A DNA stretch of 64,000 nucleotides from Peronospora farinosa. Taxonomy: Eukaryota > Oomycota > Peronosporomycetes > Peronosporales > Peronosporaceae. A program made the translations under genes and the position numbers. A model generated the notes under the pieces. The model was not told the origin of the DNA and searched no databases. It was given only the letters and a program-made list of their open reading frames with translations. Below are positions 30,158 through 42,930 of the stretch, one piece after another (the stretch's first letter is position 1; every line of letters begins with the position of its first letter). The stretch is taken from contig CANTFK010000994.1 of NCBI GenBank assembly GCA_947646735.1, positions 310,001-374,000 on the forward strand, written 5' to 3'.

Positions 30158-31164
30158 ATGAGCGCTCCGCCGATACAGAGCGTTAGCGAAGGGGTGTTGT
30201 CACACTATGGCTTCGAACATCTGACCCCTTTCGAGTGGGAAGCTCTGCGTCGCCTGGCCGACTTGGCCGGACTTACTACCGTTGTTGCCATGCCCAAAGA
30301 TACGCCTTAGCGGCTCCAACGTGTAACCATTCAAGACTTCGTCAGCCACGAGCTCGCCAAATTACGCCGGCAAGCTTCAGCTTCCGCAGATATCACGGGG
30401 TCTAAAGTCATTTAAGTCGACGTTACGAGTTACAGCGGCGAGTGCCCAAAGCGTCTCGTGCTCAATTGCTGGCTTTGTGAAGTGAACATCGCTGTTCAAG
30501 CCTGCCAGCTAGCGACAGAGTTCACGCGTACCCACTTCCTTTGTCCAAGTTGACTGGTAAGGCAAAAGAGTGGATTGGGAAAGCTTGTTGCCAATACGGG
30601 ATGTTGTCCGGACATGCAGGTCCTAAAGAGCGACTTGCGCTTGGTATTTGAGTCTCCGCAAGACAAGCACCACCATCGCTCCGCATTCCTTGCGTTGCGG
30701 CAGGGTAGTCTGTCAATGCTGGACTACATCCAATGTGGCATCGTGCATAGTCGCCGACCCTATCTCCACGGTGACACTAGTCCATATATTTGTGACCGGG
30801 ATTAATGCTGGGCATCAGCGTTTTTACTTAAGGCGGAAGCCTCCCGCTTCTCTTTAAGAGGCTTTCAGCATTGCGCTGCGTGAAGACTTCAGTGTCTTGG
30901 CTTCGCAAGCAGATCACTCGCTTCCCCTACGCGCTGCTCAGGAGCCTGAGCTAATGGAGCTCGATGCAATCGAGCACGCCCCAGGTCATAGGCGTGCTTC
31001 CAGTCACAGTTCTCGGAAGTCAGCAACTGCGAAGAACCTGGTATTCTTTCTTTGTCGTCAGCCTGATCATCGCGCAGCCGTCTGTAGCGCGCCTGCACCA
31101 GTGCTCGCTGTCACCGAGTCTGACGTCTCCGTCTGGGCAGCCAAAAAACGGTGAGAACCAGTAG
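30158..31164 (+). pseudogene. Gag of gypsy D, degenerate
   Basis: Starts MSAPPIQSVSEG at ATG 30,158 and aligns with the Gag of A (LTPFEWEALRRLADLAG against [17 protein letters not shown]). Multiple stops and frameshifts. The final part (30,897-31,154) keeps MELDAIEHAPGHRR and the altered zinc knuckle FFLCRQPDHRAAVC with Phe for the first Cys. The gag frame ends AAA AAA CGG TGA at the A6C tract. Confidence 0.8.
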
Positions 31165-31700
31165 GGCGGGGCGCCCTGATGGGCGAGGACGGAAGAACGT
31201 GCCTAAGGTGGCGACGAGGTCTCCTGTCCCCGCTGTGTATTATGCACAGCTGAATGCCACCACGTCCAGCAATTATCCGCGTTTGATCGTGCTCAGTGTT
31301 CACGTTGACGGTGCGTCGCGTCCACTTCGCGCTTTGATGGACTCCGGCGCGACAAACAGTTTTGTCCGCGCCGACAGTCTGACGATACCCTCCTCACGGT
31401 TGTGTGTTCGTGAGTCTCCTGTGGAGATGTTCGCTAAGTATACAGACGGCAAGCCTCGCACGCACCGAAACGTTCGGTCGTGTTCCCTTACCGGCTCGAT
31501 ACTTTTACCAGTAGTGATGAGTTTAAGTTATTGACTTGAGTGAATCCTTTGACTGTAATTTGTAATGCCTTGGATTGAGCGGAATCGACCCGACATTGAT
31601 TGGCTGAATCGTATGGTATAGCCAAGTACATCGGTATTAACGCGGTACTTGCCGTCCTTGATGGCCCTGAAAGTACGTGGTAGCATGTTGCCGTCGTGGA
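31151..31700 (+). pseudogene. Protease of gypsy D, degenerate
   Basis: The -1 frame after the A6C tract reads a retropepsin-like domain with active site LMDSGATNSFVRADSL, still intact as DSGAT, unlike copy C. A frameshift near 31,520 follows the VVMS segment, and the second block (PWIERNRPDIDWLNRMV) is in another frame near 31,565-31,615. Confidence 0.75.
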
Positions 31701-32339
31701 TCCCGATCCCACGACTCATTATACCCCCCGAAGTGTGAGATGGCCCTTCGCGCGTGGTATACAACTCCGCAACATGCTTCTTCTCAGTCAAACAGTGGTT
31801 CCTGAGTCAAGAATCTTACCCGCAGTAGTGGCTTCGGGTGTCGCACGGTCGAGCAGCGGTCCCCGCGCATGCGATTTTTTTAAACCATACCGAAACAGGG
31901 GCTTCCGGTACGTCACGAGCGTGCAGTGGAAATCTACGTTAAGTACACTAAGCCGAGGACACCACGCCGAGGCAGGGGCCTCTGGCGAGTTACGCGGAAG
32001 CAGTGGACTCCGTACGTCCGGCTGAGTATCCGATTCGCATTTCTGTGTCGTGACGACGCAGAGGGCGCCGTGCGCGTCCCCGCTCCGCTGTGTCGTCGAG
32101 CCCTCTCACGTTGGCTCCGCTTCTTGATACCATTTATGTCATTAATATGACTGGTGCTGGTCCATCCAACCATCCGTTGTAAGCCGCGAGTCCGCCTCGC
32201 GACGCGTCTGTAATTATGCAGCTCCCAGAGCTTCCTTGGGAAAAGATGATGCGTAACTTGAAGGCGGGGAAAGATCCAACAACTGTGTGTCGTTTAAGCT
32301 CCGGCACTCCAAAATCATGATCGCCCGAAAGAAAATTAA

Positions 32340-33880
32340 CCCGAAGTCTGCTCGCGAGGAGCGATTTGAGGCTTAATCGTGGGAAGAACTTGATGCATCG
32401 AAGAACCCTGTTCTCGCTCTCACGCGCGAATTCTCGAATGTCTTTCCTGACACCATTCCTGACATTTCTTCCCGCCAACAGAGCTGTGCGACACAGGATA
32501 GATATCGTCCCTTGGTCAAGGTACTGCGTGACACGTTAATAATGGCCGTTTCCACGTAAACAGGCTATAGCGATTGACGTATTTCTCGAAGGGCATCATC
32601 AGGCTGGCCACGTGCGCGAGAGCACATCGCCACACTCGAGTCCCACCTTCTGTGTCAAGAAGGGTACAGGTGGATGGCGTATCGTTCACGCTTCCAACAA
32701 ACTATCCAATGCGACAATTCCAGTGCAGACACCAATTCCACGGAAAGACATGGTTTTGGATACCATGTCTGGAAGTACGATTTCTCGTCCTTAGATATGA
32801 CAGACGGCTTTTACCAAATCCTGATGCGTCCTAAGGGTGTTCCTCTAACAGTCGTCAGCACGCCTAGCGCTATGTTGTGGGAGTCGCTTCTAATACCGCA
32901 GGGGCTCAAAAGTGCCATTGCTACTTCTAACCGTATGGTGTCTCACGTTCTTCTCCCATTTCGCGATTTTGCGCCGAGCTACTATGACGATATCTTCATC
33001 CACAGTCGCGCCACTGAAGGCGCGACAGACCTGGATCTGCATCTAGGCCACCTACGTAAGGTGTCTGAAGCGATGCGCGAGAACGAACTCTACGCGAACC
33101 TAAAGAAATGCAACTTTTGTGCCCCTAAGATTCCCGTGCTGGGTATCTATGTTAGTGCAAAGGGTGTTCACGCTGATCCCAAAAAAGTTTCGTCAATTTG
33201 TTCTTGGCCAGTCCCAAAGGACCAGAATCATCTCCGTCAATGGTTGAGCTTGGCTCACTACCTTAATTACTATGCGAAGGACTTCGTGTCCGTGATGCAT
33301 CCGCTGTCACATTTGCTAATGAAGGACGCCATATGGATATGGCGCCAGGAGCAACACTCTGCATTTGACGAGATCAAGTCGAGACTCTCGATAGCGCCAA
33401 TATCAGCGCTGCATAATCATTACACCCCGTTTCATATTGTCTGCGATGCGAGTGACTTACTTCGCTATAGGATGTGCGTTATTGCAGCATGATGAAAATG
33501 GTAACGAACGTGTGGCGTGTTACCGATCTCGGCACTAAAAACCTGACGAGCGCAATTACCCAATTCACGGCACGAAGCTGCTAGCGATGCGTTACGCACT
33601 CGTGTAATTCCGTATTTACTTGCTTGTAAAGCAGACATTTATCATCTACACCGTTCATGCGTCCTTACGAACCGCGACTAAGAGTTCGCATCTCAGCCAG
33701 CGTATGCCGCGCTAATTGTCATTTTTCGCTGTGTACAATTTTGTGGTACATTACAAGTCTTGATCAACAAACATTATCGCATATGCTTTTATCGCGAAGA
33801 CTCGACCATTATTCTCGCGAAGATAAAGCGGCAGTGGCCACGACGGAAGCTGATGACGACGATTGCTGTGTCTGCGGTCA
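32340..33880 (+). pseudogene. Reverse transcriptase/RNase H of gypsy D
   Basis: 32,674-33,492 is one open frame of 272 codons with SSLDMTDGFYQILMRPKGV, IPQGLKSA, the catalytic YYDDIFIH, NLKKCNFCAPK, LGIYVSAKGVHADPKK, the connection region LNYYAKDFVSVMHPLSHLL and the beginning of RNase H (HIVCDASDL). Stops before 32,674 and after 33,492 break the polyprotein. The blocks match those in C nearly residue for residue. Confidence 0.85.
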
Positions 33881-33894
33881 ACCCGTTGCGTGAT

Positions 33895-34790
33895 GACATC
33901 GCAGAGGCGTCTTCACGTGATGTGTTTTACTCACCGATCGTTCACTACTATAGCGACCCCTCAGATGGAGCATTGCGCTCGCTCTCAGCTTCCACTCGCG
34001 CTCACATTGCGCGATACACCTTTGATGGCAAGTTGTTCATGTATCAAATTGATCAGTTTGATACTCCTCGTATCGTCCTTCCACTCGACGACGATCTTCG
34101 TGTCCGTGTTCTCCAAGGGGACCACGATAGCGCCAGCAATGGCCATTTGAATCTCGACAAGACGTATCTCGCGCTTTCTCGGAAATTCTATTGGCCCACA
34201 TGTATAAGTGGAGCCGCAAGTGGATTCAATCTGTGAGGTGTGTCAGCGTTTGCAGCCGGCCCCGTCGGCACAGGACCCGCTTTGCCCTCTCCCGATAGCC
34301 ACGAGCCTTTGAAATTCCGTAAGCATGAATTTCTTCTTTGAATTGCCAGCCGATGCACAGGGGCGTACAGGCATTCTAGTCATCGTGGACAAGTTTAGTA
34401 AGATAACGCATCTTTCACCTGTCGCTGCTTCCACCACGGCCGAGGATACCGCGGCTCTCTTCGTAGACATGGTCTTCAAACATCATGGCATGTCCGCCAC
34501 GATTTCATCCGATCGCGATCCTCGATTCGCGGCCACATTGGTTTCGCTTGTTTAAAATTCTCGGCACTCGTCTGATGATGTCTACCACCGCGCACCCTGT
34601 AACGGATGGACAGACTGAGCGAGTCAATCGCGTATTGGAAGACGTTTTGCGCAGTTAGCCACGTCTTTTGCGTCATGAAGCGATCTCCTCCTCATGAATG
34701 AGTTTGCGATGAACAACTCTGTTCAGGATTCGACTGCTTTAACTACTTTTTTCGTAAAATCGCCCGCCAGCTCACGTGCTTGACTTGCAT
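33895..34790 (+). pseudogene. Integrase of gypsy D, truncated
   Basis: Zinc-binding region NGHLNLDKTYLALSRKFYWP (about 34,138-34,195), then the DDE core in a new frame at 34,325-34,555 (FELPADAQGRTGILVIVDKF ... MVFKHHGM) and VTDGQTERVNRVLEDVLR near 34,600-34,655. The sequence then jumps into the 3' region, having lost the C-terminal part seen in C at 9480-10,225. Confidence 0.8.
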
Positions 34791-35839
34791 CATGGTCTAC
34801 GAACGTCACCCGCCAATCGACTTCCTGAAACTGCACCATGACCGAAGGAGCCAGCATTGGTCGTTCAGACTCCGGTGTCTCACGCTGCGTTTCAGCGCGA
34901 AGGTCCATCACCGCTGCTTGACAGCGCTGGAAATCGACGCTAGCTTGTGAAAAGAATCTTGGAATATCGTGACCCGCCTCAGACTGTTCATGGCGCCGCC
35001 CGCGCTCGGACAAACCTCGTTCCGGAAATGCGATATCATCGCATTCGCTGGCTCGGCTGTTCCCCGAATATCGATACGTGGGAACTTCGCGCAACACTTC
35101 TCGCGAACGTTCCGGATATTGTGAGCGATTATGACCAGGAGGACTTGCTGATCGAGAAAGCCGATCAGGTCGCGATGTTGAAACCTTTACCGTTATAAAA
35201 CTAATTCTTGGGGTCAGTGCAGAGTTTTGACGCATGCCCACGCCCATTCGAATCCACCCATGCGCTCGTATGTGTTCATCACGCACTCGCTCTTACCTCT
35301 TAATCCACGTGCGCTCCTCCTCGGAAATTGGACAGTCGCCAGGAATGGACATCCACTGAGCGCGTTGACCGCGCTACACCATGGCGCTCACAATGATGAC
35401 AACGTTATCGCCAGTGTACGAAGCATGAAGGACTGTACGCGGCCCAAGACAACTCACACACCCTCTCGCGTGTCTCCGCGAGCCCAAAACGACGACGTTT
35501 CTCTTCGCGTATCGGTACGAATTCGTCAAAAGACGTCTCGGTGTTCCACCGGCGGACGAATGCGGTCCAAGACTCGTCCAGCGAAGCTTGTCTTACGGCA
35601 TAAGTAGCGGAGGTCGGTTTTCCCCTAGTACTTCTCCATCGTCGCCACATCTTGTGCATATCTTCATCGCCACGCAAACGTTCGATTCCGCTGCAGTCGT
35701 ACTGCTCCCAAACGCGAAGACTCTCCGCATATGTTCGCGGATGGTTGGGCGCCGCCACGTTGGACGGTTTCAGGAGTTGCTCGCCGTCGTTTCTCGTTTG
35801 CTGTATTGGAATGGTTCCAGTGGTGTTGTTCGAGGCCAA
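34723..35839 (-). pseudogene. Antisense ORF region of gypsy D
   Basis: Minus-strand ORFs of 144 residues (35,405-35,839) and 187 residues (34,723-35,286), opposite to gag-pol. The first contains ASLDESWTAFVRRWNTETSF and AETRERVCELSWAA. The second ends in a helical segment (VQFQEVDWRVTFVDHDASQA) matching the antisense ORFs of C. Over the ~70-residue core, C and D differ at roughly ten positions, several conservative (I/V, Y/F). No recognised domain. A transcript from this strand would begin near the 3' LTR. Confidence 0.5.
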
Positions 35840-35942
35840 AAATTGTCTGCGAGTGTCTGATGATGCTGTGGTTTGACTGAGTCGGATTCTTCCCTGTGTT
35901 TTGTTGCACCCAAAAATGTGTGCTATTTTGTGTGGGTGGTGG

Positions 35943-36270
35943 TGTAACGAGGTTTACCGTTACACAAGTAGATATAGTTCATTCATATTACATAAGTAGT
36001 TATATGCTACACCCGAGATAGAGGGTGTAGCCATTCGTATCTCTATTTGCAGGTAAGTGAGAATCAGTCTCAATATCAGCCAATAGGCGAGAAATCTGTA
36101 GTTAAAATTGGAAGTCATGCCTTATGTGAGCACTCGTACATAGTACAAAAGCGAAAAAATACAAAAATTACAGTTGTGGTTTACCTTAGCACGCTAGTTA
36201 TTGCGTGCTCCTTACGCTTCCTCGTAAGACCTATAGTGTGTGTAAGTAACGAAGCTCTAGCCCCGTTACA
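35943..36270 (+). repeat. 3' LTR of gypsy D
   Basis: A complete 328-bp LTR, TGTAACGAGG...CCCCGTTACA. It carries the CTACACCC/GGGTGTAG hairpin and CAG|GTAAGT at 36,050-36,057, as in C. It is the best LTR reference for this family in the window. Confidence 0.85.
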
Positions 36271-36289
36271 ACTCATCCTATGAGGTGAC

Positions 36290-38950
36290 TTAAGGAATTC
36301 GTTGTATGTACTAGGGGTCTCAAGTGCATCACATGCTTATATCTATCCGATACGCAATCGCTTCGTGCCTTCATCTTGTAACTGCTCATTTTCATGATTT
36401 ACGTTTTCCCTGAAATACCCACTGGGTTTAAATGTTGAGATGAGGTAACTTGCCGATTCAAATGGCACCATTGCTGTCTCCTGAGATGGTCCATCAATCA
36501 TGTCTCGACTTGATCTTGTTACGATCGGTCCTGAAACTTCCTCATTCACGACTGATCATCTTCGGTCATAATTACATAGTCACTTTCAAGCCGAGGTTTT
36601 AGCCGTACGACTCTTCTATGCTATGTGTCTCACTAATTCTTTCTATTTTGTCGATCTTCTGGCGTTGTCGTTACATCTTGCATGTGAATATCTTGACGGC
36701 TTCTGAAATCTTCCACCTCCATTTCTTCGATCCCGCTTGACATGTCTTGATTAATAGATAGAAAATAATCATCGCTTCTTGTGCGAAGTCCTTAATCACT
36801 TAATCTGTTACAAAGTTGCACGTACTGAAGTGGCGGTCGCTCATCGAATCTCGCTGATTTTGTGTAAATTAATCTTTTTGCTTCTTCATCCCATGCTCTA
36901 AACCTCTTAATATGCTCAAAGTAACCAAGGAACATACATCGAAAAGACTTTTTGTTCAATGTGGCCTTCTTTAAATTATCCACATATGCATAGCCCTTCG
37001 CACTGAAAATGTACATCGACGATAAATTAGGTTTGCGTCCGTAGATCACTTCATATGGAGTCATATTCTTGAGATTGGCGCATGAAACTCGATTAGTCAC
37101 AAAAGCCTGTTGTATCAACTGCCTCCGCCCACCGAATCTTGTCCACTTGTATGTGACTGAGCATTCCTCTTGCTCGCTCTATAAATGTTCAGTTCATGCG
37201 CTCGGCTAGCCCATTTTGTTTTAAATAATATGGTACCGTCGTTTGCTGCACATTTCATACATTTGGACAAATTCCAGAAAATCGTCTGTTCAGATAATTT
37301 TTAATATAATGTCTGTTTTAATGCACTTGATTTTCTAGACAGTTGATTCTTTATCAGTGCCTTGTTTTCGACGAAACGGTCCAACACTTCGGACTTGTTC
37401 GTGATAAAGTATGCGACTACATCTTTAAAGAAATTATCAACAAATGTCACGACGAATCTTGATCTTTCTTGAGACTTTGTCTTCATGGGTCCAATAACGT
37501 CACTACGGACGATCCCCAATGCTGCTTTAGATTTTAAGTGCCCGTAAATTGACATGGGAACGTTCTGACGGTCGACCTATCCATCATGCAACCTTCGCAT
37601 ATGCCTTCATCGCTTTAAGTCCTTCTGATTTTTGATTCGTCGACGCAACTCCTCATGTCCTCGATAACCTTTGTGAGCAGATGACCCAATCGTGCATGCC
37701 ATACTCTTATTATGAACTGATCCTGATCCACTGCTTGCACTAATTTTATTGACCGGTCTCTTTGCTCGGATTTGCTGACTCAGCCGAACTGCATTTCAAG
37801 GCGTACATCTTGTTACTTTTTGGTTCTTGTACGATTACTTTTGTATTGCTCCTGATCTAACAACTCAACTTTGAGAAGATCATTTGCAGACCTCTTTCGA
37901 AAGCCGATATCGATATTAACTTTTGGTTTTGTTCCGGTACCCAAGTGTATCTTCGATTCTGTAACTTATTTTATTTAAAAAGATTCACGCGCGCTGAACC
38001 GACTCCTTTCGCCTCCACCTTGTTTCCATCTGCAATGGTGATCATTATCGGGTCCTTTGATAAGTTCATTTATGAGAACTTATCTCTATTGGGATACAGG
38101 TGTCTGCTAGCCCCACTGTCTAATTACCATCCAGATGTCGTCCGAATCGACGCAGTAAATGCCAATTTTTTTTCTTTTCCAAAATGCTTCTTTCCCACTT
38201 GATCAGCTTTGCAAGCTTGACGCTTGTGACTATATTTGCTACATAGGAAGCATTTTTTCCAGCATAATTACTGTCATTATAACAGGCACGTAAACTTTAT
38301 CAAATCGCCGAGGTCTCCTTTTAATTACGATATGTGCATTGTCGTTGATGCAAATTTAAGGTGCTCCGTCCTTACCATTCCATCGTACTCATGTCTCAAC
38401 ATTTCCTGGGATTGAAACAGTGTCATGCAGGGCACGTTCTAGATAATTTTGACAATCTGGTCATAGGCTCTCGTAAGACTACCCAATAGTATCACTTGAT
38501 GCTCATCCGTTGATGTTTCTTAACCGACGGCCTGCATAGTAATGCAAAACTCGTCAGTATCTAGAAAGTTATTCTATTATGCTTCCCCCCTTGGCCAACT
38601 TGAGCTCATGTAGTTGCCGTCGTAGCTGCACACGCTACACACATTTGGCCACACTTAAAAAATTCATAGGATGTCCCATCCCTCTGCGGTTTATTTTGCC
38701 GTGCGCATGATTGACTGTAGATTCGTGCTAATTATTGTAGTCACGATCGCGAAAGCCTCCACATCATTGACTTTTCAAGTTGACGCATTTGCATTCCTTC
38801 TTCTGGGGCTTTCATAGCATCCAAATGCTCCAGAAATTATTCTCATGCGCATGTTAGACTCCCACGCTTAGTATAATCTTCGCGGAATATATCGCTTGTG
38901 CCTAACGCAGTTGGGCTCATAACCTGATCGGGGAGGAGGATGACCAAGGG
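36290..38950 (-). mobile_element. Ty1/copia element F, partial and decayed
   Basis: Minus-strand copia polyprotein remnant, read from high to low coordinates: gag traces below about 38,900, a degenerate zinc knuckle near 38,270, a protease trace matching DSGASRHLYPN near 38,100, the GAG-pre-integrase motif VWHARLGH with CEGCMMDRST (about 37,680-37,580), the integrase core VRSDVIGPMKTKSQERSRFVV (37,515-37,450) and integrase C-terminal MTPYEVIYGRKPNLSSMYIF to ARFDERPP (37,065-36,830). Frames change repeatedly. RT is absent on the low side, where gypsy D ends. Confidence 0.75.
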
Positions 38951-39265
38951 TGTTGTGTGCTGTAGTAGCAAGATGAAGTTAATACGAAAAGTGAATCAAT
39001 GTTAGCTAGATACTTAGCTCGTTCCGATGCACTACCTCTAAGACTTTTAATATCGATTTTACGATATCACTAACGAATAATGAGTCGATGCTCATCGTTA
39101 CACACAATCTCGTTGTGTCGTCTTTGTCATATGATGGATGAATATAAAGCATAGCTATATTACGAATACTATGCTACTATTTACTACATAGTAAAAGCTA
39201 TATTTATATTTTCAGTGATTATCGGTTTCTTGTCTCTGTAGACACTTGAAGATGTCGCAAGCTCG
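38951..39265 (+). other. Unassigned stretch between transposons
   Basis: AT-rich sequence with no ORF or repeat that I can place. It may hold the 5' flank or termini of the Tigger-like element. Confidence 0.3.
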
Positions 39266-39269
39266 GCTT

Positions 39270-40560
39270 ACCAATGTATAGCGTCTTCAAATCTGCAAGC
39301 ACAAGGATTTGAATCCAGGATCATCTCAGACGCCAATGGCTAAATGGTCAATGACGGAGTTCAGCTTTTCCAAAATGCTGTCACAGGCATCGATTAGCAA
39401 AACAACATAAAAGCGTTCTAATTTTGATATTATGGATATAAGCAGTCGAATGAGAAGCCCCAGTGGCTGGTTTAACATCCTATACTGAATAGCTTTGTCC
39501 CTTTGATTCCTGTACTGTAAACATCACATTTTGATTATGATCAGGTACCTCATCTACACGAAGGCCCAGCGGATTGACACTTGGATCTTCAGACGACGCC
39601 ATCACTTTCTCGCACGGATGGCTGCAAATCTCTTAACAAAGTCACGAGCTCCGCGCTATTCACATCCACGGTAAAAGCGGTTTGGTGGACGCGGAAACTC
39701 TAAATAAAGCTCCGCCTGATTTGAAGAAGGTCACTGCCGAACACGCTCTGTCTTATATTTGCAACGTGGATGAGACCAGTGAGTTTTTCCTGTCTAATTT
39801 TAACCTATATAGAAGGATGATCAATTTTTCCAGGACTGTTCTACAGCATAACACCTGGATGAACTTTTGATAAGGAACAGATTGAAGGAAAAAAAGGAAA
39901 ACAAGTGAGTGAATTACCAAAAACTAATCTTTATTTACTGACACAAGATATCTTTTTAGAGGCGTATCTATATCGAGTGCACTGCAAATGCCGATGGATC
40001 TGACAAGATGCAGCCTGATATATCGGGAAAGCCAAGAAGTTTCGAGGCTTTAACAAGAAGTCAGGCCAAGCACTTGTTTTTTGTAACAAAAAAAACACAA
40101 TGGCGGGCGTGTTCTTCCAAGAATGACTTGCGAATGTGGACAAAACAATGGAGGTGTGTCGTAAGCCAGACTTAATAACTTCTATTTTCTTTTGATTCTA
40201 CATTATATATTGTTTATTAGAGCATACAATCTTTGATGCTTAACGATGCTCTGTCGCATATCATGAATGGCCTGGAATTAATAAATTTCAAGGTACAGCT
40301 GCTACCTCGAAAGACGACGACCAAAATCTAGCCGATGAATTCTGGCATCATCGCAGCATTCAAGCGGCGTTATAGCCGCTACCATCTGCAAAATACAATT
40401 GATTGTAACAAGCGTGGGGAGAATCGATCTTCGGCAAGGCCCTGTTGTTGGAGCTGGTATTTATTAAACGTATGTAGCTCATTGCTTGCGACTCTAGGCG
40501 TCGTTTAGCGGCTGGATTGATAGTCGACAGGCTCATCACTTGTGGCATATGCAGCAGCTA
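39270..40560 (+). pseudogene. Tigger/pogo-like (CENP-B type) DDE transposase remnant
   Basis: Plus-strand pieces in the order of a CENP-B-related transposase: a DNA-binding helix trace ICKHKDLNPGSSQTPMAKW (about 39,280-39,345), NKAPPDLKKVTAEHALSYICNVDET (39,700-39,780; first catalytic Asp in NVDET), CTANADGSDKMQPDISGKP (about 39,975-40,040), and QLLPRKTTTKI-PMNSGIIAAFKRRY (about 40,295-40,370), equivalent to the usual LPPNTTSxxQPxDxGIIxxFK block. Stops and frameshifts make it inactive. It is a different family from the element at 12,904. Confidence 0.75.
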
Positions 40561-40849
40561 ACAACGTCAAATTAAAAGGAGGTAGCACGGTTACGAAAAG
40601 ACTTTGACGCTTAGGACCGCCATGACGGACCGAGTAGGAGTGACGAGCATGGGTATGCAGCCGTATTTAGATGTAAAGCATGTAAGGAGGGTCGTGGCGC
40701 ATGTGCAGGCCTCTTTATATACGAATTAATCCGTGAATATGGCAAAAAGCTTGTTTAGGGCTTAAACAAATTATTATATGCGGCATCAATTATTTATCTG
40801 TAAAACTGAAATAAGCATGAGAATGCTGAGTGCCCTGTTCAATTCAGGG

Positions 40850-42660
40850 CACAATGAGGCTTAGCATGTTCTTATTGCTGCAATTCAGCACTCCTTTTCG
40901 CGAAAGGTCGGTAATATTGTTCCTAAAACTACCTTTATAATATTAAAGCCGAAAATATCAGATTCAACTTGACTTGTACCGGGAAACACTTAGCAACACC
41001 ACCACAGAATCGGTAAAGATACTTGAACCTGTCTTCGACAACACCCCATGATTCATCAAAAGTAAATCAATTATTGAGGTAGTCGAATGTCTACTTAAGA
41101 GCAGGTTCACATCTTAAGGCAATAAACAGCTCTCCGTGCTCCTGCTATATTAAATCGATCTCTTTGAGTGTTCAGCGCGCCAGAAGGCGCTCCTTCCGAC
41201 TCCTCACAATCGCACTGAATTCAGAGGTGCGAATTAAAACCAGGTCATGGGGTACAACGGGTGGAAATGTAAAGTTTTCTGAATTCGCGCCTCGATTGTC
41301 GGGATATTGCTCATCCACGATCTTATTAATACCGTTAATGGCAATGATTAACAAAGTCACGACGCTTTTTGCAACATTTTTCTCACTTCTACGTCATCCA
41401 TGGAAGCAATGATTTCTGACACGAATGAGCCCTAATCATTTATGAAACTCTTCACTTCGACGGGTTAGCAGCAAAGGTTTTGAAGATCGATATATATCAT
41501 TTATTAGAAACTATTGTGTCCGCCTCACCACCATCCGCCAGGAATGGACCTTTGGCGCCGACGCATTCGATGTAGAGCAAAATCAAACTCTTCAAATGTT
41601 CTCGCTGCATCGAAACCGTGGCAGAGTTTCCATGGAGCTTCTTGACTGTCACCGTCGAGCGTGCTGCAAAGGATTCAGCAATTATGATGTAAATCCACCA
41701 ACGGTCGGACGGCGTGCTCGCTGGGTACTCTTCGGCCAAGTAGGCACGAAAACGGACACGTTTGGCCTTGAACCAGCCACCGACCTTGCTCATTGACTGC
41801 AAACTGAAGGCAGCCAGTTTTGGGCAAACCGATTTCACTTCACTGATTAGGTTTTGCTGTCGACGAAGGTAGGAAATGATGGAGGTCAATACTCCATAGA
41901 ATTCGTCATCACCAAAATGAACGTACACGTCTTGTGATACGATGTCCAGCTGGTGCGATCCACACCAAACTCAAGTAATATCAGGCTTTGTAGCATTTTG
42001 AAATCTGGTGACAAAACCGCTGAATCGGCCCGTCATTATATTTTCGCCATCTGAAGTGGTGCCAATAATGATATCACGCCATTGAGGCAGCATAGGGTCG
42101 TTTTCTTAACAAGCAGTCGAGAATATGACCTCGCCAGTGTGTCGTTCGTACACTAGAATCGCCAAAAAGTGGACATCAAAAATACCATGCTGAATCATAT
42201 ATAAACGGAGACGGATGTCCAGAATCGAAATGCTCAAGTGTGTCGACATATACAGTGCAATAGAGAGCGTTAAATACTGCTTTACAAGTCTGCAATCTTT
42301 TGTAAGTTGATGGCAACAGCAAACCGAGCATACTTGGCAACAGTTGCGTCACTGGCACACCCAATCGAAGCCAATCCTGTTAACTCCTACGTAGACAGAA
42401 AAAAACGAAAGCTCTGAAGAAACGTGCATGCAGCTGCCAAATATTCAACAGCAATATCGAATTGCAGGGACTTCTTGTTATCAATACGGTAGCGGTCAAC
42501 ACCTTCTTCATCTTTGAGGTCTTCAGACCCGTCAACAATGTTAACGAACGGCTGCATCGTCTTTGTATGACTCTCGCCCTCAACTTCCAAAGCACTTCGC
42601 CAGTAATTTTGTCGACAATTGGCATGTTAATTGTATGCTGCCTCGGCACCTGCTGAGACT
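40850..42660 (-). pseudogene. hAT-like transposase remnant
   Basis: Minus-strand pieces from N to C: MPIVDKITGEVLWKLRARV (near 42,630), ASDATVAKYARFAVAINLQK (about 42,350-42,290), DVHFLAILVYERHTGEVIFSTA (about 42,180-42,115), GTTSDGENIMTGRFSGFVTRF (about 42,060-42,000), VWCGSHQLDIVSQDVY (about 41,975-41,930), an open frame 41,497-41,928 (LRRQQNLISEVKSVCPKLAA, PSDRWWIYIIIAESFAARST), and a C-terminal trace FCGGVAKCFPVQ (about 41,020-40,985), like the hAT dimerisation region. This resembles a hAT-like family abundant in Phytophthora. Frameshifted and dead. Confidence 0.7.
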
Positions 42661-42930
42661 TAAATTATGAATGTAAGGTGTGCCTAATGGGCTGGACTTA
42701 CTCAAAGAAGCCCAACTTGACTTTATTAGAGAGGCCTAGGTACCCCTGCCACCTTTTGAGGTGCTGTAGCAGGAGCTGTTTGTAGTTGTCTGCTCGGAAT
42801 GGGTCCGAGTAATACTTGGTGTTAGTAGTTCACGCACGTTTTTCGCCTGGCTTGCTCTTGCGACTGAAGTGAATACAGAAAAGACATTCCACTATAATTG
42901 GGCGTCACCCAGAGTCTGCAACATAGCGTC

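Larger units (their letters stand above)
30088..36270 (+). mobile_element. Ty3/gypsy retrotransposon D, 5' LTR truncated, decayed
   Basis: Sister copy of element C, collinear from the last 38 bp of the 5' LTR (30,088-30,125) through a primer-binding site (30,128), gag, protease, RT/RNase H, integrase and antisense ORF region to a full 3' LTR (35,943-36,270). It lacks about 770 bp of the integrase C-terminus present in C. The RT core is open for 272 codons, better kept than in C. The right flank is ACTCA. Loss of most of the 5' LTR means no target duplication can be checked. Confidence 0.9.
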
